From Paenibacillus_G elgii_A (lineage in GTDB: Bacteria > Bacillota > Bacilli > Paenibacillales > NBRC-103111): DNA of 64,000 nucleotides. A model generated the notes under the pieces. The model was not told where the DNA came from and did not search any database. It saw only the letters and a program-made list of their open reading frames with translations. The translations under genes and the position numbers were made by a program. How positions within the stretch are numbered: position 1 is the first letter of the stretch; every line of letters starts with the position of its first letter. The stretch lies in NCBI GenBank assembly GCA_042219835.1, contig JBHJMN010000014.1:1-64000 (forward strand), written 5' to 3'. Shown here piece after piece: positions 32,663-41,727 of the stretch.

Positions 32663-33637
32663 TTAATACACTTTATGAATGATCTCTTCGAAATCGGGCT
32701 CCTCCATATGGACGTCCCGGGCCGTTCCGTACCGCTCCAGCCGGCGCAGCACCTCCAAGGCGGGCAGCTCATGCCGGTTGAAATGGACGGTCAGCTCGCA
32801 GCCGTTCACTTCCGTGACGGTGAAGCCCAACTCCGGTTCCGTGACATCGTCCACAGAAACCTTGGCTTGAAACGATACGCGCAGAATCGTCGGCAGTCCG
32901 ATGCGCTCCCGCAGCTCGCCAATCGTTCCGTCGTACGCCAGTGACCCGTGGTTGATCACCATGACGCGGTCGCAGAGCTGCTCGATGTCGTCCATATCGT
33001 GAGTCGTCAGCAGCACCGTTTTGCCGAGCTCCCGGTTTACTTTGGACAGCAGACCGCGAATGTTGCGTTTGGCGATGACGTCCAATCCGATGGTCGGCTC
33101 GTCGAGAAACAGGATGTCCGGCTCGTGCAGCAGAGCGGCGGCAAGGTCGGCCCGCATCCGCTGGCCGAGCGACAGCTTGCGGACCGGCGTATCGGCGAAT
33201 TCGCCGAGGCCGAGCAGCCCGTCCAGCTCCGCCAGCGTTCGCTGCTGCCGCTGCCGGTCGATGCGATACATGGCACACAAAATATCGAACGAATCGCGCA
33301 CCGGCAAGTCCCACCACAGCTGGCTGCGCTGGCCGAAGACGACGCCGAGCCTGGAGACGACCCGGCGGCGATCCTTATGCGGGCTCATGCCGTCGATCCG
33401 CACCTCGCCCGAGGTCGGGTGCAGTATGCCGGTCAGCATTTTGATCGTTGTCGATTTTCCGGCGCCGTTCGGACCGATATAACCGACGAACTCGCCGGGG
33501 CCGACCGTGAAGCTGATATCCCGGACCGCCGTTTTTTCCGCTCCGCCTCCGGTGACGACCGCTTTTATCCGTTCCCACCGGCTTAAATGGGGGGCGGGGA
33601 TGCGAAAGCTTTTATGTAAATGCTTTACCTCAATCAT
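32663..33637 (-). CDS. ABC transporter ATP-binding protein (ABC-2 type exporter)
   Basis: 324 residues from ATG 33637 (AAAGGAGCG upstream); the upstream extension to 33778 is antisense to the end of the permease gene. Walker A GPNGAGKST, signature LSLGQRMR, Walker B ILFLDEPTIGLD and switch His in LLTTHDMDD. A C-terminal extension (about 240-324) is common in the NatA/CcmA branch. It sits directly downstream of two DUF990/ABC2-6-like permease genes, all on the minus strand, making a three-gene exporter operon (permease, permease, ATPase). Confidence 0.92.
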   Translation of the reverse strand: MIEVKHLHKSFRIPAPHLSRWERIKAVVTGGGAEKTAVRDISFTVGPGEFVGYIGPNGAGKSTTIKMLTGILHPTSGEVRIDGMSPHKDRRRVVSRLGVVFGQRSQLWWDLPVRDSFDILCAMYRIDRQRQQRTLAELDGLLGLGEFADTPVRKLSLGQRMRADLAAALLHEPDILFLDEPTIGLDVIAKRNIRGLLSKVNRELGKTVLLTTHDMDDIEQLCDRVMVINHGSLAYDGTIGELRERIGLPTILRVSFQAKVSVDDVTEPELGFTVTEVNGCELTVHFNRHELPALEVLRRLERYGTARDVHMEEPDFEEIIHKVY

Positions 33638-33675
33638 CGGTTCATTCGCTCCTTTCAGGGTTGAAAGTAATAAAG

Positions 33676-34466
33676 TCAACTTCCGCTGCTTTGGTAGCGG
33701 CTCAGGCCGAACCGCCAGAAGCGCAGCATGAGCCACAGGAAGAAGGCGGCAAACGCCATGACGGCCGGCAGCAGCCACCAGCCGAATTCACCCCTCACGA
33801 TATAAAGCGCCGGCATGTAGTTCGCCATTCCGACAGGGATCAAGGTGAGCAGCAAGGTCCGCAGCCATCCGGGATACAGCTCCATCGGATACTGCAGGCT
33901 TTATTTGCGGCATCTTCCGTCAAATTTTGCAGATCGCCGACCCGCGTCGTCCAGAAGCCGATCGTTGCGGTGCCGAGTCCGATGGCGAACAATAAAACCG
34001 CACCCGTCACCAGAATGACGAGGGTGAGCGGTATGGCGGCTGCGGTCACCTGTCCCGAGCTTATCAGTTGTCCCAAGCAGAGCGTCAGGATGATGCCGCC
34101 CTGCACCCATTCGCCGAACATCAGGCGGAAATTTTGCGACATCAGCGCCAGCAAGACGGGAATCGGCCGGATGAGCAGTTGGTCCAAATCGCCGGAGACC
34201 AAATACTTCTCCAGATGATGCACGTCGTTGGCGAAGCTGCGGTAGAGCGCTTTGGACAGCAGGATCGTGGCGTACAAATAGCCGATTTCGTACAAGCTCC
34301 AGCCTTGAATCGAGTCGAATTTCCATAAAATGACCGAGAGCAGCAAAAAGTCCATCGCATTGATAAAGGCCGCGAGTGCGGTGGACAACCAGAAGTTGAA
34401 TTTGTACTGCATCCGGCTGCGGACGCTGGCTTTGACCAGCAGCAAAAACATGCGCACCGTGCTCAT
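33676..34466 (-). pseudogene. ABC-2 permease, frameshifted
   Basis: The first frame starts at ATG 34466, overlapping the stop of the previous permease (ATGA). It has five hydrophobic segments and family motifs (FRLMFGEWVQGG, GFWTTRVGDLQNLTE), then runs into nonsense near 33895 and ends at 33840. The remaining part lies in another frame: QYPMELYPGWLR, PVGMANYMPALYIV and a last hydrophobic segment to the stop at 33676. One added G in the TGCAG at about 33892-33896 restores KAWQYPMELYP in one frame of about 264 codons. Either a recent mutation that disables the exporter or a sequence error. Confidence 0.8.
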
Positions 34467-35239
34467 CCGCCCTGCACCTCCACTTTATTCCGCACAATAG
34501 CGGTTACGGCAAGGCAAAGCGCAGTGAACAGCACGCACCACAAAAGGCCGCCGTACATTTCGGACGGGGAAGCCAGGCCCAAATAAATTTTGCTTGGAAT
34601 GTACTGCATGTACGGATAAGGCGTCAAGTAAGCGATGCGCTGAAGCCAGTGCGGAAGCCATTCGAGCGGAATGAGAAAGCCGGAAAGCACGCTTGAGATG
34701 GAATAGTGAACCCAAAACAGCCAAGTCGATTCGGTAGTCCAGAGGGCCGTTACGCCGATGAGGTAATTCACGCAAATATTCATATAGGCGGCCATCGCAA
34801 GCGCCGTAGCGAAAGCAAGCCAAGTGCCGGTATTGCGCGGAACGGGCAGCGAAAGCATCCATACATAAATCAGGTAGATGGGGATCGTCTTGTAGAGCAA
34901 TTGGTAGCCGATTTGTCCCCATTCGCGGCACATGAGCTGGTAAAACAGATGAACCGGACGCATCAAGTCGGTTGCGATCTGTCCGGTACGTACGGAGCGT
35001 TCGATCCCAAGCCCATTGGTCAAGAACAACGTGACCCACAGGATCGCCTGGTTCAATGCGACATAATGGATAACGGTTTGCAGGCTGTAGCCGTGCATGC
35101 CGCCCTGCTGTCCGATGCCCTGCCAGATCGAGACGTAAATCAGCCCGAAGACGACGCTGGCGACCGTATTGACCGCATGGGACAAGCGATACTGCAGATT
35201 CCGCGCAAACGCTTTCTTCATTAAGACAGGGAAAAGCAT
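34463..35239 (-). CDS. ABC-2 type permease (ABC2_membrane_6-like)
   Basis: 258 residues, six hydrophobic segments, starting MLFPVLMKKAFARNLQYR. The pattern QIATDLMRPVHLFYQLMCREWGQ and FLIPLEWLPHWLQRIAYLTPYPYMQYIPSKIY matches the DUF990-like permeases that pair with NatA-type ATPases. Its stop overlaps the start of the second permease. With the ATP-binding protein at 32663 it would form an exporter of unknown substrate. The 354 bases before the start contain the divergent capA promoter. Confidence 0.87.
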   Translation of the reverse strand: MLFPVLMKKAFARNLQYRLSHAVNTVASVVFGLIYVSIWQGIGQQGGMHGYSLQTVIHYVALNQAILWVTLFLTNGLGIERSVRTGQIATDLMRPVHLFYQLMCREWGQIGYQLLYKTIPIYLIYVWMLSLPVPRNTGTWLAFATALAMAAYMNICVNYLIGVTALWTTESTWLFWVHYSISSVLSGFLIPLEWLPHWLQRIAYLTPYPYMQYIPSKIYLGLASPSEMYGGLLWCVLFTALCLAVTAIVRNKVEVQGG

Positions 35240-35500
35240 AAAAACCTCCGTGAGCTTGGATTGGAGCTTTGCTGGTAACGGCAGCGAAGCCTGGTTCGCC
35301 GGGTTCGGCGAGGGATGAGGCGGATTGAGGTGAGTTGCCTAAAAAATCGAGAGGAAATCTATATTACCAGAATAAGGGGGTGCTTGGCAATCGTTTTTTT
35401 TAGGTAATTGTGCCCCATGACCACAGGCGGACGATTTGCTATAATGGAAAAGAGAACATATGCGCTGATTCGCAGCGGGATAGGATAGGGGTAGGTTAAG
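35240..35500. other. Divergent promoter region of the exporter and capA
   Basis: A TATAAT box at 35440-35445 points to capA. The minus-strand promoter is not obvious. No gene seen; a minus-strand open frame at 35339-35548 has no ribosome site and crosses the capA promoter. Confidence 0.4.
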
Positions 35501-35593
35501 ATTCAGAAGGAACCGGTTGATACGGAGCAATCGCGTAAGCAAAAACACGAAGAGGAGCAGAAGCAGAAAAGAACGCTCTGGATAAAAATTGGC

Positions 35594-37255
35594 GTGTTAA
35601 GCCTCATCACGGTTGGCTCCTTCGCATATTTGATTCAAAAGCTGGACCCTCCCCGGGAAGGGGACAAAGGGGGAGGACTGGATCTGCCTCCCAAGCTTGA
35701 AGCGATGTCCAAGCCGCCTGCGACGACGATTCCGGGCGGCGTCACTCCGGAGAAGCCGCCGGCGACGGAGAACGGTGCGGCGACGGCGCCTCCGGAGCAA
35801 TCCCCTGGAGTCAAGCTCACGTTCGTGGGCGATGTCATGTTCGGCAGCAAGGTGGACGATCTGCTTCAAAAAAACGGCTACGATTATCCGTATAAGCATG
35901 TCAAGCCGTACTTGGAGAAGGCGGATATTACGGTGGCGAATCTTGAAACGCCGATCACGACAAGAGGCGCGGCTGAGGAGAAAGAATACGTGTACCGGTC
36001 GTCGCCGCAGTCGCTGCCCGAATTGAAGCGTGTGGGCGTCGATCTGGTCAATCTGGCCAACAACCACAGCATGGACTATGGCGTCGAGGGACTACTCGAT
36101 ACGCTGGATTATCTTGATGCCCACGACATCAAGCACGTAGGCGCGGGCCGGAATTCAGACGAAGCATATCGCTACGTGATTATGGAGCAAAAAGGCATGA
36201 AGATCGCCTTCCTCGGCTTCAGCCGGGTCATTCCCGATACGAGCTGGTACGCCGGCACATCGAAGCCGGGGATGGCGGAAACCTACAGCACGAAGCTGGC
36301 GTTTGAAGCCATCGGGAAGGCGAGAGCCGAGGCGGATCTGGTTGTCGTCATCGCCCATTGGGGAGAAGAGCGCAAGGCGTACCCGGTCGAGTCCCAGACC
36401 GATCTGGCAAGGCAGTATATCGACCAGGGCGCAGATCTCATCGTCGCCAGCCACCCGCATGTCGTTCAAGGCTTCGAGCAGTACAAGGGCAAATGGATCG
36501 CCTACAGCATGGGCAATTTTATTTTTACGACCAATGATAATCCGAACACTTGGGAAAGCATGATTTTAGAAGCCTCCTGCACCAAGGAACGAAGCTGCGA
36601 CCTGAGCATGGTGCCGATCCTGACCAAGTGGGCCCAGCCGATCCCGATGGTCGACGAGGCCCGCGACAAGCTGTTCGAGAAGCTGACGAACTTGTCCGTC
36701 AATGCGCAGATTGACAAGGAAGGGCGGATTACGCTTGGGCCGACCCGCACGATTCCGTCCGAGGCGGAAGAGAAGCCGCCTGTGAAGAAGGAGACGGGCA
36801 TCGTCGACGGAACGTCCAAAACATCCGTCAAACCGCCCGCGAACGAAACGAAAAAGCCAGCCGATTCCGGCAAAGCCACCGATCCGAAGAAGACGGAGCA
36901 GGGCAAGAAGTCCGAGGCCGGGAAGACAACGGATACGGGCAAGAAGCCGGATGCGAGTAAGAAGCCGGATGCGAGCAAGAAGCCGGATTCGGATAAAACG
37001 CAGTCCGGGAAGACAGGAGAACCGGGCAACAAGACGCAGGGAACCGGCAAGAATACCGAGGGCAAGAAAACCGAGGGCAAGAAAACGACCGAGGACGGCG
37101 CCAAATCGGTTGAGAGCACTAAAAAAACACCTGAAAGCACCAAGAAATCTGCTGAAGATCCGAAGAAATCGACCGATTCCAAGAAAAAGAACGAATCTTC
37201 GAAATCCTCCGGCGAAACCCGCAAGACGGAGGAAAACCGGAAAACATCCGGCTGA
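35594..37255 (+). CDS. capA: CapA-family protein with N-terminal membrane anchor and charged tail
   Basis: 553 residues if GTG 35594 is the start. The first helix (LSLITVGSFAYLI) anchors it. The CapA/PGA_cap metallophosphoesterase-like domain (about 65-350) shows LTFVGDVMFG, ANLETPIT, LANNHSMDYG, IAHWGEE and VASHPHVVQG. A tail of about 180 residues is Lys/Thr/Ser/Asp/Gly-rich with repeats such as KKPDAS and KKTEG. CapA proteins act in poly-gamma-glutamate synthesis or other polymers; no capBC genes lie here, so the role is open. The frame is open upstream to 35495 and codes a plausible basic cytosolic N-terminus, so the real start may be earlier, possibly a non-standard ATT at 35501. Confidence 0.82.
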   Translation: MLSLITVGSFAYLIQKLDPPREGDKGGGLDLPPKLEAMSKPPATTIPGGVTPEKPPATENGAATAPPEQSPGVKLTFVGDVMFGSKVDDLLQKNGYDYPYKHVKPYLEKADITVANLETPITTRGAAEEKEYVYRSSPQSLPELKRVGVDLVNLANNHSMDYGVEGLLDTLDYLDAHDIKHVGAGRNSDEAYRYVIMEQKGMKIAFLGFSRVIPDTSWYAGTSKPGMAETYSTKLAFEAIGKARAEADLVVVIAHWGEERKAYPVESQTDLARQYIDQGADLIVASHPHVVQGFEQYKGKWIAYSMGNFIFTTNDNPNTWESMILEASCTKERSCDLSMVPILTKWAQPIPMVDEARDKLFEKLTNLSVNAQIDKEGRITLGPTRTIPSEAEEKPPVKKETGIVDGTSKTSVKPPANETKKPADSGKATDPKKTEQGKKSEAGKTTDTGKKPDASKKPDASKKPDSDKTQSGKTGEPGNKTQGTGKNTEGKKTEGKKTTEDGAKSVESTKKTPESTKKSAEDPKKSTDSKKKNESSKSSGETRKTEENRKTSG

Positions 37256-37259
37256 ACGT

Positions 37260-37298
37260 AAAACGGCTGCTCCAATACAATTTGGGGCGGCCGTTTTT
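37260..37298 (+). terminator. Intrinsic terminator after capA
   Basis: AAAACGGC.GCTCC / GGGGC.GGCCGTTTT stem and six T. Confidence 0.7.
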
Positions 37299-37383
37299 TA
37301 CAATGCGCAGGCGTTGAGATTCCCCTAAACCGGGCTTATAATGAAGGCGGGTCTTATTTTAACGGAAAAGGAACGATCCGAAT

Positions 37384-38016
37384 ATGAACGAATCGATTCG
37401 CAACATTTATTGCGTAGGACGCAATTACGGACGGCATGCGGCGGAGCTCGGCAACGATATTCCGGAGGAGCCAATGATTTTTACGAAGCCGACGCACGCG
37501 CTGGCGGCGATTGACGGCGGCGAAATCGAGCTGCCCGGAGGACGGGGCGAGGTTCACTACGAAGCCGAGCTGGTGCTCCGCATCGGACAACCGTATAAGA
37601 ACGGCATCGCCGTGGATGAGCTGGTGGACAAGCTGGCGCTGGGCATTGATTTTACTCTGCGGGACGTGCAATCGGCGTTGAAAAAGAAAGGCTATCCCTG
37701 GCTCCCGGCCAAAGGGTTTAAAGGCTCGGCCGCGTTGAGCGGGTTCCATCCGTTTCCCGGCTTCCGGCTAGTTAAGCAAGTAGAGTATTCCTTGAACCGG
37801 AACGGTCTGGAAGTACAGCGGGGGAACCTGAACGACATGATTTTTGATTTGCAGGTGATCGTAGATTATATCGCCGCACATTACGGCTTGGGCGAAGGGG
37901 ATGTCATTTACACCGGCACGCCTGCGGGCGTTGGGGCGGTGAACGACGGAGACCGTTTCGAGCTGTTCTGGGGAGAGCAGGCTTTCGGCGCTTTTACAGC
38001 AAGGCTCGGAAAGTGA
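37384..38016 (+). CDS. Fumarylacetoacetate hydrolase family protein
   Basis: 210 residues, ATG 37384 with AAAAGGAAC upstream. FAH fold: CVGRNYGRHAAELG, PMIFTKPTHALA, VHYEAELVLRIG (metal Glu residues), GIDFTLRDVQ (metal Asp), KGFKGSAA, and IYTGTPAGVG. The short, N-terminal-domain-free form is like FAHD1-type acylpyruvate hydrolases/oxaloacetate decarboxylases. Substrate cannot be fixed. Confidence 0.92.
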   Translation: MNESIRNIYCVGRNYGRHAAELGNDIPEEPMIFTKPTHALAAIDGGEIELPGGRGEVHYEAELVLRIGQPYKNGIAVDELVDKLALGIDFTLRDVQSALKKKGYPWLPAKGFKGSAALSGFHPFPGFRLVKQVEYSLNRNGLEVQRGNLNDMIFDLQVIVDYIAAHYGLGEGDVIYTGTPAGVGAVNDGDRFELFWGEQAFGAFTARLGK

Positions 38017-38133
38017 CCTGTCGCACCTGGCTTAGGATACTCACACCTCGTAGGCCGGGATGGGCAGGGCTGCATCAAAAAAAGGAAATTTTGGGGCCCG
38101 GATTCGTGGGGGTTGGAAGGGGGTTCGGATGAA

Positions 38134-38958
38134 TTGCAGCATTGGATCATCGGATTGGCGGGAAGCGTTCTGATTGCCGGAGCGGCCTACAGGAAACGTT
38201 CGCTGTCCGGTTCAGGGTTCGCCACTGCGGTCCTGCTCGGAACGCTGATGTATGCGGCTGGAAGCTTGGCTTGGTTCGGGACGCTGATTGCTTTTTTTAT
38301 TTCGTCCTCGCTGTTATCAAAGTGGAGGAGCAAGAAGAAGGCAGCCGCGGAGAGCGGTTACGCCAAATCCGGTCGGAGAGATGCAGGCCAGGTGCTCGCC
38401 AACGGAGGCTTGGGGCTCGCTCTTTGTCTGGGAGCCGCCCTCGTACCGCATCCGGCTTGGTGGGCCGCCTTCATCGGCGTGATGGCAACGGTGACTGCGG
38501 ACACGTGGGCGACCGAGATCGGCGGCCTCAGCCGTACAGCCCCGCGCTCCATCGTCAGCGGCCGTCCGGTGCCGCCCGGCACTTCCGGCGGCGTATCGCC
38601 GGTCGGACTTGCCGCATCTGCGGCCGGCGGCTTGTTTATCGGAGCCGTCGCTTGGGCGCTGGCGGCGCTGCAGCCGGAGCAGGCGGCGTGGGAGGCCTCC
38701 GTCCGGTCGGCGGCCGGACTGTGCGTCCTTGGGCTGGTTGGGGGCCTCGCCGGGTCACTGGCCGACTCGTGGCTCGGGGCGGTGTATCAGGTCATGTACC
38801 GCTGCCGCGTCTGCGGCAAAGAAATCGAAAAAAACCGCCACTGCGAGGCAGCGGCGGTTCGAATCCGAGGGTTGGCGTTCATGACCAACGACACGGTTAA
38901 CGCTGTAAGCTCGGCGTTTGGCGGCGCCGTAACTTTCGTGCTCTCACTGTGGCTGTAA
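38134..38958 (+). CDS. DUF92 membrane protein (VTE6/TMEM19-like)
   Basis: 274 residues if TTG 38134 is used (GGAAGGGGG ten bases upstream); TTG 38113 is possible. About six membrane helices. Family motifs: TADTWATEIGGLS, PRSIVSGRPVPPGTSGGVS, GGLAGSLADSWLGAVYQ and, at the end, MTNDTVNAVSSAFGG. DUF92 includes the plant phytyl-phosphate kinase VTE6, so a prenyl-phosphate kinase role is possible but unproven here. One CRVCGKE pair lies in a cytosolic or outer loop. Confidence 0.87.
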   Translation: MQHWIIGLAGSVLIAGAAYRKRSLSGSGFATAVLLGTLMYAAGSLAWFGTLIAFFISSSLLSKWRSKKKAAAESGYAKSGRRDAGQVLANGGLGLALCLGAALVPHPAWWAAFIGVMATVTADTWATEIGGLSRTAPRSIVSGRPVPPGTSGGVSPVGLAASAAGGLFIGAVAWALAALQPEQAAWEASVRSAAGLCVLGLVGGLAGSLADSWLGAVYQVMYRCRVCGKEIEKNRHCEAAAVRIRGLAFMTNDTVNAVSSAFGGAVTFVLSLWL

Positions 38959-38965
38959 CAGCGGT

Positions 38966-39070
38966 TTAATCCTCTTCCTTGCGGGAATAAGCGAGCTTCG
39001 TTACATACATGGTGATGCCAGAGATAAGCAGCGCGACGATAATGCTGATGACAATAACGGTAGTTACCAT
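38966..39070 (-). CDS. Small single-pass membrane protein (34 residues)
   Basis: ATG 39070 with GGAGG twelve bases upstream on the complement. It codes one hydrophobic segment (TTVIVISIIVALLISGITMYV) followed by a positive, then acidic end (KLAYSRKEED). The stop directly follows the convergent DUF92 gene. I do not recognise a family. Good ribosome site and membrane-protein composition argue for a real gene. Confidence 0.5.
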   Translation of the reverse strand: MVTTVIVISIIVALLISGITMYVTKLAYSRKEED

Positions 39071-39143
39071 GGCTTAAGCAGTCCTCCAAGCGAATAAATG
39101 TCATTTCGGACATTGTACCCCATGGAGGACAAAAAGCCAACCG

Positions 39144-41585
39144 TTACGGATTGCGCGGCTTCCAAGCCGGAAGCTGCAGCGAGCCGACTTCGCGCAGTGT
39201 GTTCAAATCGTTCGCTTTGAGCATGTCGGGCGAGGACGAATACAGCGTATCGCCGATGTACAGCAGGCGCTCGATATTGCGTTCGCTCTCGTACCATTGC
39301 TGACCTGCTTTGTTCATATCGTCTCCCGTCAAGTGCGTAATCTTGCCGCGAAGCTGGAAGCCTTTTTGCAAATCCAGCCCGTAAACGTAAGCGCCTTGGA
39401 AGGTAAAATCCCCGTATTTCGATGCGTTTTCCGGTGCGTTGGCGCCGGTCTTATCTTTCAATTCCGCAACAGTGACCGGGAAGGCCAGCAGCTGCTTCTC
39501 CTTGGAAAATAGCAGCGCTTTATGATTGTGCAGCAGCGGCGATTCGGTCCCCCGGTCGCCGATCGTTTCCTTGAACAGCTCCCTCGGATTCGCCACATCG
39601 GATACATCGAACAGGGCGAGCTTCATGCCTTGATAGAAAGCGACCGTATCCGAGCCGTCGCCTTTCTTGTTAGCCACCTCCACGGCTTCCTTGCCAAAGC
39701 CGATCAGATGGTTCTCGTCGTACGGATGCAAGTAGTCGCTGTAGCCCGGAATTTTCAGCTTGCCGAGCATGGCCGGCGCTTGAGGCTTGCTTAGATCCAG
39801 AACGAACAGCGGATCGGTGTTTTTGAACGTAACCATATACGCGCGATTCCCGGCATAGCGTACGGAATAGATGCGCTCGCCCGGGGCCAAGCCTTCCAGC
39901 TTGCCGACGACGCTTAGCGATTCGTTTAGCACATACACGTTGTTTTTCGACGTCTGCTCGTCGTTCCGCCACATGTCGCCGCTTGTCGTGGCGATGCGGA
40001 AATAGCCGTTGTGCTCATCCATTGAAAATTGGTTCAGCGCATGTCCCGGCACCTTGCCGCGTCCGACATACCGGACCGTTCCGTTATCCATGCCGAATTT
40101 ATAAATGGCGCTTGTCATATCAAGCGGTTCGGGTCTGACGATGACTTTGCCGTCCGTCTGCACCGTCTGCCCGTTCTCTTTCACCGGCTCGTATTCGCTG
40201 ACAGTGACATACAGGTTGTCGGGAGAAGCGTAGACGTTCTGACCGGAGCCGAGATAGCTCGTCACTTGCATTTTTTGATCGGGCTTGCTGAGCTTGAGGC
40301 CGCCGATCAGCAAATAGTTCGGCTCGACGGCTTTCGGGAAGTAGCGGATATCCTCATAGCCGATTGTAATAAATTGGTTTCCGGCGGCGGAGTCGCGGTA
40401 GGCCGGAAGCGATTCGTTCGCTTGCTTCGCGGTGGAGTCCGCCTCTTGGCGCATGATCCAAAAATAATTCATCGATTTGTTTGTTACTACGTACAACGAG
40501 TCGCCGATTTTGCGCGAAGAGACGTAATGCCCTTCCAGCTCCGCCTCGCGGACTTGCTTCAGCTGGGTCCGGTCGCCAAGCTCGTAAACGATCGTCTTCG
40601 TGGTCGAGCGGGTCGGGCGCCCCGGCCATATGACCATCTTCTTGGCCTCTCCGATGCCCGGTTCTGCGGAAACCGCAGGGCTCGCGTCATAAGGAATCGG
40701 TCCCGGCTTCTCGTACGTCGGATAGGATGTGTTGCCGACAACGACGAGATAGTTGTTATCGACGTACAGTTCCTGCGGATAAAAATTCGGGTCGGCCCAG
40801 TAGACGGTGCTGACGACGCTCATGCTCTCAGACGGGTAGGCTTTCGTTACGAGGACGCGGTCGCGATTCACCTGATAGATGTAGATGCCATCAGTCTTGA
40901 TGACATCCGCTTCATCGACGCCCTGCACCTGCACGTTCGTGCCGGAGTAAGAGGGTGCTGCGTCGGAAGACGGCTTGGCGGCGCTGCCGGCAGCTTGCGG
41001 TGCGGCAGCGAACGATTTCTCGGTGACCGCGATCGCATTATCGCTACGTAAGATGGTGCCGCTTCCGTTGCCGTGAACTGAGGCGGATTCCTTGAGCAGC
41101 GCTTCCATCCGCTCCCGTGAACCGACGGTCGGCAAGCCTTTGTCTGCATCTACAATCGTTACGCGCTTGTTCGCGCCGTCCCAATAAACGTTAAAATCGA
41201 ATGACTCGCTGAAAAAGCGCAGCGGGACTAAAATATTTCCGTTATCGAGCGCAGGCGCTTCGTCCAACGCGACGGCTTCGCTTCCGCGGAAAGCTTCCTT
41301 GCTGTCCAGCCGGAGCTTGATCGAGCGCTCCGCTTTGGTTGCCGCGACCGAGCGTTCGGCTTCGTTCCACTGCACCTTCACTCCGAGCGCTTCCGACAGC
41401 TCGCGGAGCGGCACCATCAGCGTGTTTCCGATCAAACGGGGCTGAACGGACAAGCTGACGGGCTGTCCGTTCAGCGTCAGCGCGATGGCTGGCCCCGCAT
41501 CCGCCCCCAGGGATACTGGCGCCGGAGAGACGGAAGTAAGGAGCGTCAATGCCAACAAGCCTGCAAAGAGTGTTCTTTTCTGCAC
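39144..41585 (-). CDS. Secreted beta-propeller protein with stalk domain
   Basis: 813 residues, ATG 41585 with AGGAGGAAAATC upstream, signal peptide ending around LGADAG. Two copper-amine-oxidase-like repeats (about 35-145; VPLRELSEALGVKV and VPLRFFSESF) precede the Beta_propel domain (PF09826; about 210-810) with VQGVDEADVIKTDGIYIYQ, ETKLK-type repeats and SVRYAGNRAYMVTF. The family is secreted, common in Bacillales and archaea, of unknown function. No membrane anchor or sortase signal. Confidence 0.9.
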   Translation of the reverse strand: MQKRTLFAGLLALTLLTSVSPAPVSLGADAGPAIALTLNGQPVSLSVQPRLIGNTLMVPLRELSEALGVKVQWNEAERSVAATKAERSIKLRLDSKEAFRGSEAVALDEAPALDNGNILVPLRFFSESFDFNVYWDGANKRVTIVDADKGLPTVGSRERMEALLKESASVHGNGSGTILRSDNAIAVTEKSFAAAPQAAGSAAKPSSDAAPSYSGTNVQVQGVDEADVIKTDGIYIYQVNRDRVLVTKAYPSESMSVVSTVYWADPNFYPQELYVDNNYLVVVGNTSYPTYEKPGPIPYDASPAVSAEPGIGEAKKMVIWPGRPTRSTTKTIVYELGDRTQLKQVREAELEGHYVSSRKIGDSLYVVTNKSMNYFWIMRQEADSTAKQANESLPAYRDSAAGNQFITIGYEDIRYFPKAVEPNYLLIGGLKLSKPDQKMQVTSYLGSGQNVYASPDNLYVTVSEYEPVKENGQTVQTDGKVIVRPEPLDMTSAIYKFGMDNGTVRYVGRGKVPGHALNQFSMDEHNGYFRIATTSGDMWRNDEQTSKNNVYVLNESLSVVGKLEGLAPGERIYSVRYAGNRAYMVTFKNTDPLFVLDLSKPQAPAMLGKLKIPGYSDYLHPYDENHLIGFGKEAVEVANKKGDGSDTVAFYQGMKLALFDVSDVANPRELFKETIGDRGTESPLLHNHKALLFSKEKQLLAFPVTVAELKDKTGANAPENASKYGDFTFQGAYVYGLDLQKGFQLRGKITHLTGDDMNKAGQQWYESERNIERLLYIGDTLYSSSPDMLKANDLNTLREVGSLQLPAWKPRNP

Positions 41586-41727
41586 TTGATTTTCCTCCTT
41601 TGATGTGTCGTACCCTCTTTGTATCCTTTTGGAATATGTTCTTGTTCACCCCTACTGACGCGCCCCCCGAAGAAATTGTTTCATTAAAAACCGCCCTTTT
41701 CCAAAAAAGAAAGAGCGGTGTGCCGAT

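Noticed and set aside
36850..37255. Repeated Lys/Asp/Ser/Thr-rich stretch in the CapA-like gene considered as tandem DNA repeats or CRISPR
   Set aside because: Short degenerate codon repeats within an open frame, no spacers; a low-complexity protein tail.
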